Made by a program: the position numbers and the translations under genes. The notes beneath the pieces are model-generated. The model saw nothing but the letters and a program-made list of their open reading frames with translations, did not search any database and was not told the DNA's origin. A DNA stretch of 64,000 bases from Berberis thunbergii (lineage: Eukaryota > Streptophyta > Magnoliopsida > Ranunculales > Berberidaceae), in assembly GCA_003290165.1 (NCBI GenBank), contig QNQO01000804.1, forward strand, positions 372,001-436,000. Direction: 5' to 3'. Of the stretch, positions 1-10,876 are shown piece after piece; position 1 is the first letter of the stretch; each line of letters begins with the position of its first letter.

Positions 1-2215
1 CATATAAACTAACTTGTACTAATATATCTTTGTTTCTTTCTTCTTTAATATCTCAACAAGAAGGAGATTATTGGGCATGGCACTAAGAGAAGACAAATTT
101 ATTATGTGGATGATGTCTGCTCCGAAAGTGTCTTGACTAGTCAGAGTTCTATTTGTGCTAAGGAGCATCATATATATAATGTTTCTTTTGGTCATGTTTC
201 TTTTGGTTATATATATATATAATGTTTCCTTCATTATTTTCACATTTCTCTTTCGAATTTTCATTGTGATGTTTGTGTTTTGGATAAGAGCCATCATAGT
301 AGTTATCCTTTGAGTTTGAATAAGATGAATGCACCATTTGTTTTTATTCACTCGGATGTGTAAGGTCTTGCTCCAATTTCTACATTGTCTAGATATTGCT
401 AGTTTGCAATTTTGTCGATGATTGCAGTCGTATGACTTGTTTTTATCTAATGAAAAATAAAAGTAATATGTATGAATGCTACCAGTTATTTCATACGGTG
501 ATACAAATTTAATTTTCGGTTAAGTTAAAGGTTTTTAGGTTCGAAAATGATGGTGAATTTATCGATAAAATGTTGCAGTCTTATTTGCAGGACCACGACA
601 TTATTCATGAGACGATATGTCCTTCTACCTTCAACAGAATGGTGTGGCAAAACGGAAAATTGACATCTAGTCGAGATTACACGTGCTTATCTAATGATGC
701 TCATATGAAACCCCATTTTTGGGAGATGCTATTTTGTATGATATTTATCTTTTGAACCATGCACTTAGTACGTAGTGCTCTCAACTTCAAAACACATTTG
801 GAAAAACTCTCTGCTTATATTATCATTTCTTCCCACTTGACATTGGCTGCGGGTTTTTGAGTGTGTTGCATTTGTTCACCTTCAAAAATATCAACGTATG
901 AAGCTGGATCTGTGTGCATTAAAGTGTCTATTTGTTGGATATTTACCTAATTGGAAGGGCTACAAATGCTATCATTTTACTTCTCGGTGAACCTATGTGA
1001 CTATGGATGTTACTTTCTCTGAAACAAAGATGTATTTTTGCCAGCCTATATCAACTTCTCCTCTTTAGGTGGAGACAAATGTTGAAGATTCGAATTGGAT
1101 GACTATTCTTCCCGATATGGTGTTTACTGCTCTTGATTCATTACTACGGGTTTGGATGATTGGGTTTCATTGTTATCTACTACTCCTAATTAGGCTACTA
1201 AGGGTTTGGATAATTTGGCTTCATTGTTACCTAGTACTACAAGTCCCCCTTTACATTTATAGTACCTACCTATAATCTTGATTCTGTTGATGTTCCTAAG
1301 GTATGCATTGATATTAGGGTTCATACTAACAATATAATTAGTGATCCAATGCCAGTTGTATCTAATGGTGGTAAAAGGTATTAGTTGCCTCCATGGAGCA
1401 CTTGAGGTAAACCTCCAGAGAGATATTCAACTGACAAATCAAAGATGGTGAAGTATCCTATTGCTCATTATGTTTCTACTAAACAATTGCCTTGTGCTAT
1501 TCAAATTTTCGCAAATCAAATTTCAAGTGTCACTATTTTAACAAGAGTACAAGAAGCCTTGAATGGGTAGAAGCAATGACTGAGGAAATGCGAGCACAGG
1601 AAGAAAATTAAACATGGGACCTTGTGAAGTATCCAGAAGGAACAGAATCTATTGATTGTAAATGGGTGTTTACAGTGAAACATAAGCCTGATGTTATAAC
1701 TGACTGATATAAAGCAAGGTTAGATTCTCGTGGTTTTATCGAAACATTGCAACTGCAATAAAGTTAAATACTACTTGGGTTTTATTATCTATTGTTGCAA
1801 ATTTTGATTGGCCTTTACAATAGTATGATGTAAAAAAATGTTTTCTTACATGAAGATTTGCTCGAAAAAGTTTATATGATTGTGCCACCTGCATACAACG
1901 CTTTTGGTTATATAATATGATGTGTAAGTTAAAAACGGCTTTATATGATATGAAAGAATCACCAAGATCATGGTTTGGCAGGTTTCAACTGGCTATGAAA
2001 AAATGTGGTTATGGTCAGAGAACGTTGATCATACACTGTTTTTGAAAAATACAATGGTAACGACACTTATCATTTATTGAGATGACAAGGTCGTTATTGG
2101 TAATGATGTTGATGAAATGACTAAGTTGAAAACTTACTTGGCATCCGATTTTTATATGAAATATCTTCGAGGTTTAAAATATGTTATGAGTAATCTCCAT
2201 CCATATAAAATAAAA
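1..2215 (+). pseudogene. Decayed Ty1/copia retrotransposon (GAG-pre-integrase, integrase, reverse transcriptase)
   Basis: Fragments of a copia polyprotein can be followed across all + frames. At about 75-340 there is a GAG-pre-integrase segment with readable pieces such as YYVDD, CDVC and IHSDV. Integrase pieces follow at 410-680, including IDDCS and, after a frame change, the NGVAKR stretch before the third catalytic acidic residue. At 1570-1690 there is the start of the reverse transcriptase (EEMRAQEEN, DCKWVF), and at 2100-2210 its later part ending near YLRGLKYVM. Stops and frameshifts occur every 100-200 bases. No RNase H domain and no LTR can be seen, and the left part lies outside the window. 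This is an old, 3'-truncated copy with no coding capacity. Confidence 0.8.
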
Positions 2216-4965
2216 TAATTTACATGCTTTAACATGAAAATTTTATAAACAATAAAATAATATTCAAAGTCTTGTAGTTTTTAAACGAGGCAAACATTGC
2301 ATACAAATAAGTTTATCATGCTTAAATATACATTTATTTTACCAACACTTACAAAGTGAAGGTTGAATATGGTAAGTCCGACCTGCAAAATTGTTAGTAG
2401 CCTTACCATCATGTACGAAATGGTTAGAAACAAACGGATAAATTTTATGAGTTATTAACTCTCATAAATGCAATTTATTTTCAAACAACGATACAAATCG
2501 TAGTCATAATAAAGTATTATTAAAATATCAACAAAAAGCTTTTTCTACCTTTAGAAAGACACACAGTTTTCATTTAATGGTTGAATGAGCATTTAGTTTC
2601 TTCCCTTGAGGCAATCATGCACATACACAAAAATCTCGCTTCTTTTCCACAATCGCACTATCCTTCTTGTGTCGAACATACCTCACCCAAGTGTGTCTCC
2701 GTTGCCTTCGAAACCACTCAGAGCGTACATGTTCCAAGTGGGATGCCACATCGAGGAAAATGTCATCTCACCCAAAGTTCAATCCATGACAAGCATTTCC
2801 TAAATACTACACGTACTACCGAACTCACATGGAACGGCATACTCGATATGCAAACAAGTCTGCATACCAAAATTATATCACACATATACAAGCAAGTTTG
2901 TATACTAAAATAATTTCTTCTTCTTTTTTACATTTTTTTTCAGAGTTGCAGAAAATAAAATAAAAAATCAACTAAAACTCAAAACTCTTTCATGGTGACA
3001 CTTTGCCAACCATAAATAAATCAACCACAATATTAACCCAATCTTTTGGGAAAACTAGCATTTTTCATAAATAACTTTTCTATAACACAACAGGGATCAA
3101 ACCCAATCAATACGATGATACTTCTTAGCAAGTCAATTTGCATAACAATTCAAACTACACAATCAGTACTAGTGCCATAATCTTTAGTTGTCATTGCCTC
3201 CATTAGTGTATATGTAAAGAAAAATAATTTGGATAATATACAAAGAGTGTTGTCAATCTGTACATGAGTAATAACACGTTCAACCCAAACTGCACAATTC
3301 ATTCTACATGATGCCACAGGCTAACAAGACAACAATACCAATTTTGAACCAACACACAATCATCATATATTTCCCATACCAAAAGTATTGTATCCCCACA
3401 TGTTTAGTATACTTGAAGAAACCAAACATCAAGTCTTTGACATTGTTCTACACACATCACCACTCCATGGAAATAAATCAAACAAAACAATTCATTCATA
3501 AAACAATCGAAGTCTTTAACTCCACTACCCATTCCATGTCCAAGGAAGCGTTGAGGAAGATGATCGCTGCAACAATTAAAATCACACGCTTCGAAGCATT
3601 CAACTATAGCTTTACTCCCCAACCAAAACCTAGTCAAACCCTCTCCAAGCCTTATGACTTTCTAATCAATTTAAATAACCCCCAACTCATTTGTAACTAA
3701 CCTAGTTTGTTTTGCCAAACAGTCGGGTAAATAACCCTCCAAACAATATCGAAATGAATAAGCTATCCTAACTAGACAGCTTGACAAGTCATCACTCAAA
3801 TGTACATAATTCTCACAGTATAACTCTAAATTGACTATCTTTAAGGGCTATAGAAAGTAGAGACAAATAGGTTTTCAACCATATAAAACATACCCCCTGA
3901 TTGTGTTTGTAGCATTATAGATTTTACAAACAAAATAGGTCATTTGTCAGCATTCGTCCAGATTTACCTCTTGTCACTAAAACAAGTATATATTTCTGCA
4001 CAAAATTCAGATTGTGATACCATAAAATCCTTTAGAAACTAGACTCCAATAGAAAATTTTTGATATATAGCATGATATAGTACACCCTAAAGAACCCAAT
4101 CAAAATAAGCATAGAAAAACTGCACAGAATCAAGACTGATAGAATACACAAATAAGTTTAAGCTCATAATTGAAAAATGTTTCCGACCTTGTTTACTTCT
4201 TTTTTTTTATCAAACAAGAAGACATTTTATTCTCACTGATAAAAAATAAAACTATCAAGATTTCTACAAATACAAAGTTATTCCCCCGAAATATATAGTT
4301 GTAAATTGGCTCCAGCACATGAACAAACCAAAATTTTATAAACATAAGGGTTCTGAGAGAGAAGACTCACTTGTGAAAGGATTCAGCTGTGAAGATTGGC
4401 GAGACGTAAACCAAGAAAAAAATGAACAGACTTTGTTGTTAACCTCTCTCTTTCGATTTGTTTGATGAAAGTCTCCCCATCTTTCTCATGGTTTCTCTCT
4501 TCTCTTCTTGTTTTGTTTTGTTTATTTTATTTTTCCAATGATCAGAGAAAAGGAATCTCTTCTCTCCCTTTTTGCTTCTCCATTTTTTCTAGCCGCCACA
4601 CACAAAATGAATAGACCCACTAACAAGTTAGGGTTTTTAAGAAAAATGGTAAAAATGCAATAAGCTATTGCCTATCAATTGCCATACCTTATTTATGTAC
4701 TATTGTTATTTTATTTCTCTCTCCTACTTTAGCAAGAAAAAAGAAAACCCTAGTCAATATGAAACCTAATGAAAGAATTATCCAAGTCCAAAATATAAAA
4801 AAATAAGCCCAAACCCAAAAGAAAATTAACATTAGTTTATAAATGAACCCCTATTTTATTAAAACTTTAATACAGGAAAAATAATACATTAATCAAAGTA
4901 ATAGGGAAATAAAATAATTTATCTATAAAACAAATTTATATAGTTAGAAAAATGTGGGTGTTACA
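2216..4965. other. AT-rich non-coding stretch; possible old LTR on the - strand
   Basis: No convincing gene was found. The right edge (about 4950-4965) read on the - strand begins TGTAACACCC, the usual start of many plant Ty3/gypsy LTRs. The segment could therefore be a long old LTR, but no matching end, second LTR or target duplication was found. Short open frames at 2581-2913 and 3308-3700 have unbiased composition and no recognisable domain. Confidence 0.3.
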
Positions 4966-5034
4966 CTTTGTGTTCTGTCATTGAGCAATCTATCAGCCGT
5001 AGGATTGTTGAAGGGTGGATGGAGCAATTAGTAA

Positions 5035-5491
5035 TTGCAATCGATGAAGCTTAAGTCGGATATCTCCGCCATGCTGACCACTGCCAAAAGGAAACTTATT
5101 GCAACTAAGAATGAGATTGTTGCAATGAAAAATAGGCTAAAGATTGCAAAGGTGGAAGATTGGAAGAGAGTTGTTGATGGACGGGTCGAGCTTCTCGACT
5201 ATATTGGGTCCCGGCATTAATTTGTCCGAGTATCGTTATTTTATCGATCAAGTCTTTGAGGATGAAGATGGTGAGGAAGGTAATTCGAATCCCCCAAGCG
5301 ATCCTGTAAACGAAGAACTGTCATTCCCTCGCCCTTCCGATCTGGCTCCTTCGTCTACTCTCGTTGTTGAAGGGAAAACCTCGTCTCCTCCTACTACTGG
5401 CGTTGTTGCCTCTCTTCCATCAGATGTTTTTGCTGCTTCTACTGTCCCTTCTTCAAATTTTCTATCTTCTTCTCCAGATGTAACAGAGTGA
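5035..5491 (+). pseudogene. Accessory transposon ORF remnant, coiled-coil plus acidic tail, frameshifted
   Basis: Two overlapping frames belong together. The first (5035-5220) is a Lys/Ala/Ile-rich, probably coiled-coil helix ending in VEDWKRVVDGRVELLDYIGS. The second (5144-5491) continues with LSEYRYFIDQVFEDEDGE and a Ser/Pro-rich tail ending in a stop at 5489. The join lies near 5210-5220 and needs a frame change. The style (helical region, short conserved block, acidic then Ser/Pro-rich tail) is that of accessory ORFs in plant retroelements. It runs opposite to the gag at 7080-8539. Function unknown; a fragment of a host coiled-coil gene is the alternative. Confidence 0.45.
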
Positions 5492-6014
5492 TTTTATGAA
5501 TGAAAAACCTTTCCTTTTGACAATGTTGTATTGCCTTTTATATTATTTTTCGCTTCGCATGTGGTCTCTTTGAAGTCGTGTTTCATCTTCGATCATTTTC
5601 ATTGCATATGATAAGTGTACTCACATCATTCTCCATACTCTGGCAATTTAGGCTTATCCGTATTTCTGTTTTTTGCGTTTGCTTGTTGACCATCCGAAGT
5701 TTTTCTTTGGCCTGGTCAATTGAGGGATTTTTTTTGTTTAGATCTTCGCGTATTCGTTTCGTGGTCGAGTGTGTTGGTTGTTCCAACAGGTCTTAGTTTG
5801 TATGCCAATGTGTTTCATGTTTCAAAGTATTGGTTGGTTTTGTGAGCGAATTAGCTTGTACCGTTTTACTTTTAGGTCCGTATTGGTTGTCGAAGTAAGT
5901 CGTCATGTGTATCTCCAGTTTTTGCTTCTTTGTTAGATACTTTAATCGGCTAGAAGGCCTTTACAACTATATTTTGATTTATATGTCCGGACTTTCTGAT
6001 CCGATATAAATAAG

Positions 6015-6240
6015 TCCAAACTTTTACTTTGTTGGTCTGACGCGTTGGTCGACCCAAAGTTTATTTGAGCAAGTTGACTTGTTCCTCCCAACTTTTACTT
6101 CGTTGGTTTGACGCGTTGGTCGACCCGAAGTTTATTTGAGTAAATTGATGTTCGTCCCAACTTTTACTTCATTGGTCTGACGCGTTGGTACCCGAAGTTT
6201 ATTTGAGTAAGTTGACTTGTTCATCCCAACTTTTACTTAA
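6015..6240. repeat. Tandem repeat, about 70 bp x 3 plus a partial copy
   Basis: Units start at about 6015, 6088, 6157 and 6226 (spacing 73, 69, 69). Each contains CAACTTTTACTT, then TTGGTCTGACGCGTTGGT, then GTTTATTTGAGTAA. The third unit has lost a few bases in the GTCGACCC block. It lies in the non-coding part of the gag-only element, as is common in untranslated regions of such elements. Confidence 0.85.
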
Positions 6241-7079
6241 TGGCTGATCAGACCAAAATTTTTGTGTCTAACTTATGTGTCATGACCCTTTATTTGTGGC
6301 TTGATATGCCAATTGCTTCTCATTGTTTGGTTTTAAAGCCTCAATTTCGAGCGTAAAATGGATAGTTTTGAACTTGGAGTTTTATTGATAACCCCATTTC
6401 GGGTGCTTAACAACCTATAGTAGTAGTAGTCATTCATTTCTTATAAAGTTACGCTATGTTGTAGGATCTGCATTGCATCTTTCTGACTGCTGCTCAATTT
6501 GTTCTGTCTTGAGTGGTCTTAACTTGTTCGTTGTAACTTCTTCCTACATGATTCTCTGTAGTTTTGTTGTTCATTTATTGTTGTCATGAGGTAGCTAATA
6601 AACTCAAATGCTTCTTGATCGAATCACTGGGTGTGTGTCATTGACAGGTTGTTTCAGACAAGTAGAATAAAATGTAGCCTCGAATTTTCCAATCATGCTC
6701 GCATCAGTACCTACTATCATGGCTTCATTAGTCGATTCATAAATTTTGTTTGTGTCAATTTCGTTTTCGGTAATGTAGGAGGCGTTGTTGGCCTTATCAT
6801 GGATAATGTGGGTCAAGCTTGTATTTGTTAGTGGATTCTTCGAACTATGTCAGTTGGTTAGCCGCATTTAAAGTGCAAATTTTTCTGCGCTCCTCATTGT
6901 GAGTTGTCATATTGATTTATCTGGTCTCGTTTGATGGCGTCAATGCACCTACTTTGATATAGATTAGCTCGAGTGAGCGATGTTATTGGTTGTTTATTCG
7001 GTTGGCATGTTTGCTTACTCCAGCTGCACAATGTAGGGCGTATATCAATTATTTGGGTTGTTCTTTTGATCCCACAGTG

Positions 7080-8539
7080 GTGTCCACCTTCTCTTTTCCC
7101 TTGGGAAGTTTATCAGGCAACTCGATGAATTTGTCGAGTCATCCTCTTTGAACCCAATGTTCGATTTCATCTTTCAGGTTGTAGCAGTCTTCACTGTCAT
7201 GCTCATTATCCTTGTGGAAAAAGTAGTAGTTGCTCTTGTCTCGCCCCTCTGGGTCGTCTCTCATCTTGAGTAACCTCTTCCCATTTCGCCATAGATTTCA
7301 GTATGTTCATTCGGTTTGTCTTCGAGGCCGTGTATGGTTTGTATGTCTATTTCACCACGCTTGTTACCCGCTCATGCCTGGGCCTTGTTGATTGTAGCTT
7401 TCCGAATTCTTGCTGGTTGAATTCGAGTCTCCCATTGGTTTGGTGGCTATTTGACAGAATGTTTTCCACCCGGGGTCTGTCATCTCTCTTTTTTTCTTCC
7501 CTCCTTTCGCGCCTCTTCAAGTAGACTTCCCTTTCAAATTTGTTCTTCTTCCTGGTGACTATCATATCTTTAAGAGTGATGTGATTTTGAGCGGTCTTCA
7601 ATAGAATAGCCATGCTTTTTTGGGGTTCTAGGTTTAGTGCATCAAAAAATGGTCACATTTTCAGTCCACGGGTGAAAGTGGCGATAGTCGTGTCGTCATT
7701 GCATCCGTTGATCATTGTCAACTCGTTAGTAAAATGAGTGATGTACTCCTTTATTACTTCCTTTGGCTTTTGTTTGATATGCAGTAAGTAGTATTGCCCC
7801 TTTCTCATCCGTTGACCGGTGAACCTCGTGATGAAGGCGGTAGCTAGCGCCTGGAATGAGTCTATTGACCTTGGTGGTAGGTTGTTGAACCAATTCATCA
7901 CTGTGGAGGTGAGACTGATTGGGAATGTTCTGTATAAAATGGATTTTGTGCTCTCCTTCAACGCTATCATGTGGTGAAAGTGTCATAGATGGTTTGTCGG
8001 ATCAGTAGTGCCATCATATGCTTCAAACTTTGGTGTGATGAACTTTTTTGGCATAGAAGTCACCATGAGTGCATTGGAAAATGATGGTTTGGCTAGTTCG
8101 TACAATACATTAGGATCTATGACTCCGATCCTGAATTAAATTTCAACAGAGATCCCGTCACTTTGGGGGTCCCATCTTGAAGTGGTTCATTGCTTTCGAG
8201 ATTCGCCTATCGAGGTTCTGCAGGAATTTTGTTGGCAGAATTTTGTTGGGGCAGCACTGGGACGGGATCGGCGGACTAAGCACGCTCTTGGGTAAAAAAT
8301 TTCACCATTTTGATCATACAGTCCATCTAGGTCATGAGTAAGTCTACACGAGGGTCTGAGGCAGTGTTGCCAGACGTATGTGATGTTTGGGCTATTGCGT
8401 GTTGTGGCTCTCCATTGTTGGGCATGATTGGTCCGGCGTTTGTCATTGGATTTGAGGTGTGCACTACTGGTAACGCAGCTTCGCCAGTGGGAAGATTGCT
8501 TTGATTGTTGTCGAGTTCAGGGTTTGTAGGTTGTTCCAT
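7080..8539 (-). pseudogene. Ty3/gypsy gag (Retrotrans_gag domain), disrupted
   Basis: A start codon at 8537-8539 opens a Pro/Asn-rich N-terminal frame (MEQPTNPELDNNQ...) ending at 8327. The capsid-like Retrotrans_gag core is best preserved at 7653-7970, with VMNWFNNLPPRSIDSFQALA and FITRFTGQRM. A basic Arg/Lys/Glu-rich region follows (7347-7613). Further 3', near 7090-7210, a - strand frame reads HDSEDCYNLKDEIEHW, the block usually found before the protease in plant gypsy gags. At least four stops or frame changes separate these parts, so no full Gag can be made. No pol was found downstream. Confidence 0.75.
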
Positions 8540-8623
8540 ATGTTCTAAGGATTTTTCAATCGTCGATTAGAGTTGAAGAAATTTGCTACTATAGAGTCTC
8601 TTCTTGAAAGGAAAATTTGTCAT

Positions 8624-8643
8624 TCCCCACGGACGACGCCAAA
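8624..8643 (-). other. Primer-binding-site-like motif of the gypsy element
   Basis: Read on the - strand this is TTTGGCGTCGTCCGTGGGGA, close to the TTGGCGCCGTCTGTGGGA-type sequence directly after the 5' LTR in many plant gypsy elements. It lies about 85 bases upstream of the gag start, which supports the - orientation and puts the LTR end at about 8645-8655. Confidence 0.5.
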
Positions 8644-9190
8644 CTGGTGCTTCCAAAAATCGTTTTCCTATAAGTATGACCTGTAAAACAAATGTTAGAT
8701 TGTCAAAGACCACTTTTTGGTGGTCGATGGCACTCCAATGATTAAATTAGTAACTCGGTTGGAAATGAAAATAAATCTGGACAAAACTCAGTTAGAATTG
8801 CATACCTTTGTCGAATGTTCATTTTACCTTATATAATGGTCGTTAATTCCTCGCGTGACTTAAGCATGTAGGCGCAACGAGATGAGACGTTCTTCGTAAT
8901 GGTCTCCTTCTTTATGAATATATGTCATCGGAGGTTAACTCCCTCCACGACTCTTTTTCTATGTATGGTTCATCTTCTTTAAGGGATAACTTTATTGGGC
9001 CTTTAACTATTATTTATTCTGACGAGTCATGTTTGAGATTTTATGATTGGCTTTGCCCTTCTTGGGCTTTATGAATTGACATGGTTTTGGGATATTTGAT
9101 CCTCGTGATGGATGATTCCACCACGTGTAAGACTGCAATATCAGTCTTATTTGATGTATATATATTTGTCCTTTTGTCTTGTGCACTTAT

Positions 9191-9337
9191 TAGCGAGGGA
9201 GAGAGGGAAGGAGGGGACCGTCCATGCCCCTCGGGATGTGTGCCATCATTTTTCATGCACGCATCCTGAGGGGGTTGACTGTCCCCTCCTTCCCTCACTC
9301 CCTCCCTCGCTGGCTTCCTCGACGTTTAGAATTCCTG
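9191..9337. mobile_element. Fold-back MITE, GGCGAGGAAA family, copy 1 (left end degraded)
   Basis: The left arm starts GCGAGGGAGAGAGGGAAGGA and the right arm is its complement, ending TTCCTCGACGTTTAGAATTC. The arms (about 60 bases) pair across a short loop near 9245-9255. The right terminus TTTAGAATTCCTG fits the ATTCTA end of the copies at 9553, 16603 and 29724. The outermost left bases do not match, so that end is truncated and no target duplication was found. Confidence 0.7.
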
Positions 9338-9463
9338 AACTAGAAAATAAGTTTGACATGTGAAATTCGTACTTGAAAGAATAATTGCTCAATGCTGGAA
9401 ATATTAGACATTAGAACCATACAACCGATATTCAGATTAAATGTTACACGCTTGTTCTTATTG

Positions 9464-9501
9464 CACCCTCCTCCCTCACCCATTTCCACGCTAATTAGAA
9501 T
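9464..9501. mobile_element. Isolated end fragment of the GGCGAGGAAA fold-back family
   Basis: The segment ending CCCATTTCCACGCTAATTAG is the complement of the family terminus (CTAATTGGCGAGGAAACGGG at 61766-61795). It has no visible partner arm and lies between two complete family members, so it is a broken copy or a rearrangement product. Confidence 0.5.
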
Positions 9502-9552
9502 TGCTCAATGTTACATTATGCCACAATTTAATCATGTCCTCCACCATACTTG

Positions 9553-9733
9553 GACTCAATTCTACACAGCGAGGAAATGGGCGAGGGGAGTGAGGTGGCG
9601 GGGGTGGGAGCCGTTCATCTCGCTCGAGATGCACGCGTGAAAAGTCAATACACGCATCTCGAGTGAGATGAACGGCTCTCACCCCCGCCACCTCACTTCT
9701 CTCACTCATTTCCTCAGACACTTAGAATTTCTG
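9553..9733. mobile_element. Fold-back MITE, GGCGAGGAAA family, copy 2 (near-perfect hairpin)
   Basis: The two arms of about 85 bases pair almost throughout: GCGAGGAAATGGGCGAGGGG on the left, with GTGAGGTGGCGGGGGTGGGAGCC next, and their complement on the right. The centre holds CTCGAGATGCACGCG and its near-complement CGCATCTCGAG. Termini are AATTCTA and TAGAATT. No 9-bp target duplication is convincing, unlike the copy at 29724. Confidence 0.8.
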
Positions 9734-9845
9734 TTTTAATTTTTAACCTTGTCACAATAACGTCATCATGTCATATTTCCGAAAATACCCTCCATGAACT
9801 TAAGTTCTCATGTGTGCTTCATATTATACAGCAGAAAATCATCTT

Positions 9846-10075
9846 CTATAACCTGACCTGGGCGGGTGACACTGGGTGGCCGTTGATTGGTTGAGCGCAA
9901 AAATTAGTTGTGAATGACAGAGAACATGAATATACACTGCCACCGTACTGTTGTTGTGTCCATTGAACATTGTTATAGTCATATCTTGGTTGATTATCAT
10001 GATCATCGTTATAACCCACTTTGAAAGGTATGTAATTGTGCATACTATAATTCGGATTTAAGACACTCTCACTCT
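9846..10075 (-). other. Possible gene fragment, Asn/Tyr/Gln-rich reading frame
   Basis: A - strand frame reads ESVLNPNYSMHNYIPFKVGY, then DDHDNQPRYDYNNVQWTQQQ. This ordered composition, rich in Asn, Tyr and Gln, resembles the C-terminal part of a plant regulatory protein more than random sequence, and it is open from about 10075 to 9846. There is no start or domain I can name and no neighbouring exon. It may be a captured or decayed gene piece. Confidence 0.25.
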
Positions 10076-10684
10076 TCTCATTTGGTGCTTGAGATGATTA
10101 CAAAGCATTTCAAGTCCTTTATAAACCCAAAATAATTGGCACCATAAATCATTTGTTCAGTTAATTGGGATACATAGTTAGTATTTGATTATGGGGATCT
10201 GGAGGGATAAATTTTGTAAATTAGATGCATTTTTAAATGAAATTTTTTATAGTGTCATATCAATCACAAACATTTTTGGCAAATAAAAAGTAATTTGTAT
10301 GTGCATCCCGTGCAAATAGAAACTAGTCCCAAATAATAACCTTAAAAAAAGTATCCCAATGTGACAAGTGTCAATCTTAAAAACATAAACAAAATTGATA
10401 AAATACAAGACCACATCATATGCTTGACATTTTGTATAGAGTAAGTCTAGTATCTTATTTGTTAGTCTTTTTTTTATTTATTTTTTTAAAACACAATTAC
10501 AAATACTATTCATAAAAGAGGTAGAAAATTTAAAAAAAAAAACTAGCAAACATGATCAGCTAAAATTATTGTTTTATATATGATATACTTTTGTGATCTG
10601 TTTATTATATTTGTTCTTATTTTTTCTTATTTAAATTGTCTTAACTTTATGGGATTTTTTTTAAGCTTACCGTGATTGCTAAAA

Positions 10685-10867
10685 GAGTGCTTCTAGGGAG
10701 CCTGGGTCTGCTGTCTGGGTTTGCAGCCTGGGTGGTATTTTTACATTTTTGCCCCTGCCTTTTTAACCACTCTTTAAATATAAAAACAACAAAAAAGGGC
10801 AAAAGGGTAATTTCGCCCACCCAGGCTGCAAACCCAGGCAGCAGACCCAGGCTCCCTAGAATTATTG
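10685..10867. mobile_element. Mutator-like MITE (CTAGGGAGCC ends), copy 1, 9-bp target duplication
   Basis: The 183-bp element has ends GAGTGCTTCTAGGGAGCC and, complemented, CAATAATTCTAGGGAGCC, which extend into inverted repeats of about 55 bases (TGGGTCTGCTGTCTGGGTTT and its complement). It is flanked on both sides by the identical 9 bases TTGCTAAAA (10676-10684 and 10868-10876). A 9-bp duplication is the signature of Mutator-type transposases. There is no coding capacity; the core carries TTTTTACATTTTTGCCCCT. Confidence 0.88.
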
Positions 10868-10876
10868 TTGCTAAAA

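Larger units (their letters stand above)
4975..9080 (-). mobile_element. Decayed gag-only Ty3/gypsy-type retroelement
   Basis: On the - strand a gag gene (about 8539 down to 7080) follows a primer-site-like motif at 8624-8643. No protease, reverse transcriptase or integrase is visible after it. Instead there is a non-coding stretch with a 70-bp tandem repeat (6015-6240) and an ORF remnant on the opposite strand (5035-5491). This order (gag, no pol, repeats, antisense accessory ORF) resembles non-autonomous gag-only elements and the antisense ORF of Grande-like elements. The upstream LTR should lie at about 8650-9080 but I could not find its partner, so the outer limits are approximate. Confidence 0.5.

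Noticed and set aside
9382..9512. AATTGCTCAATG on both sides of 9394-9500 as a target duplication
   Set aside because: 12 bases is too long for the families present and the enclosed ends do not form an inverted repeat; may be a local rearrangement.
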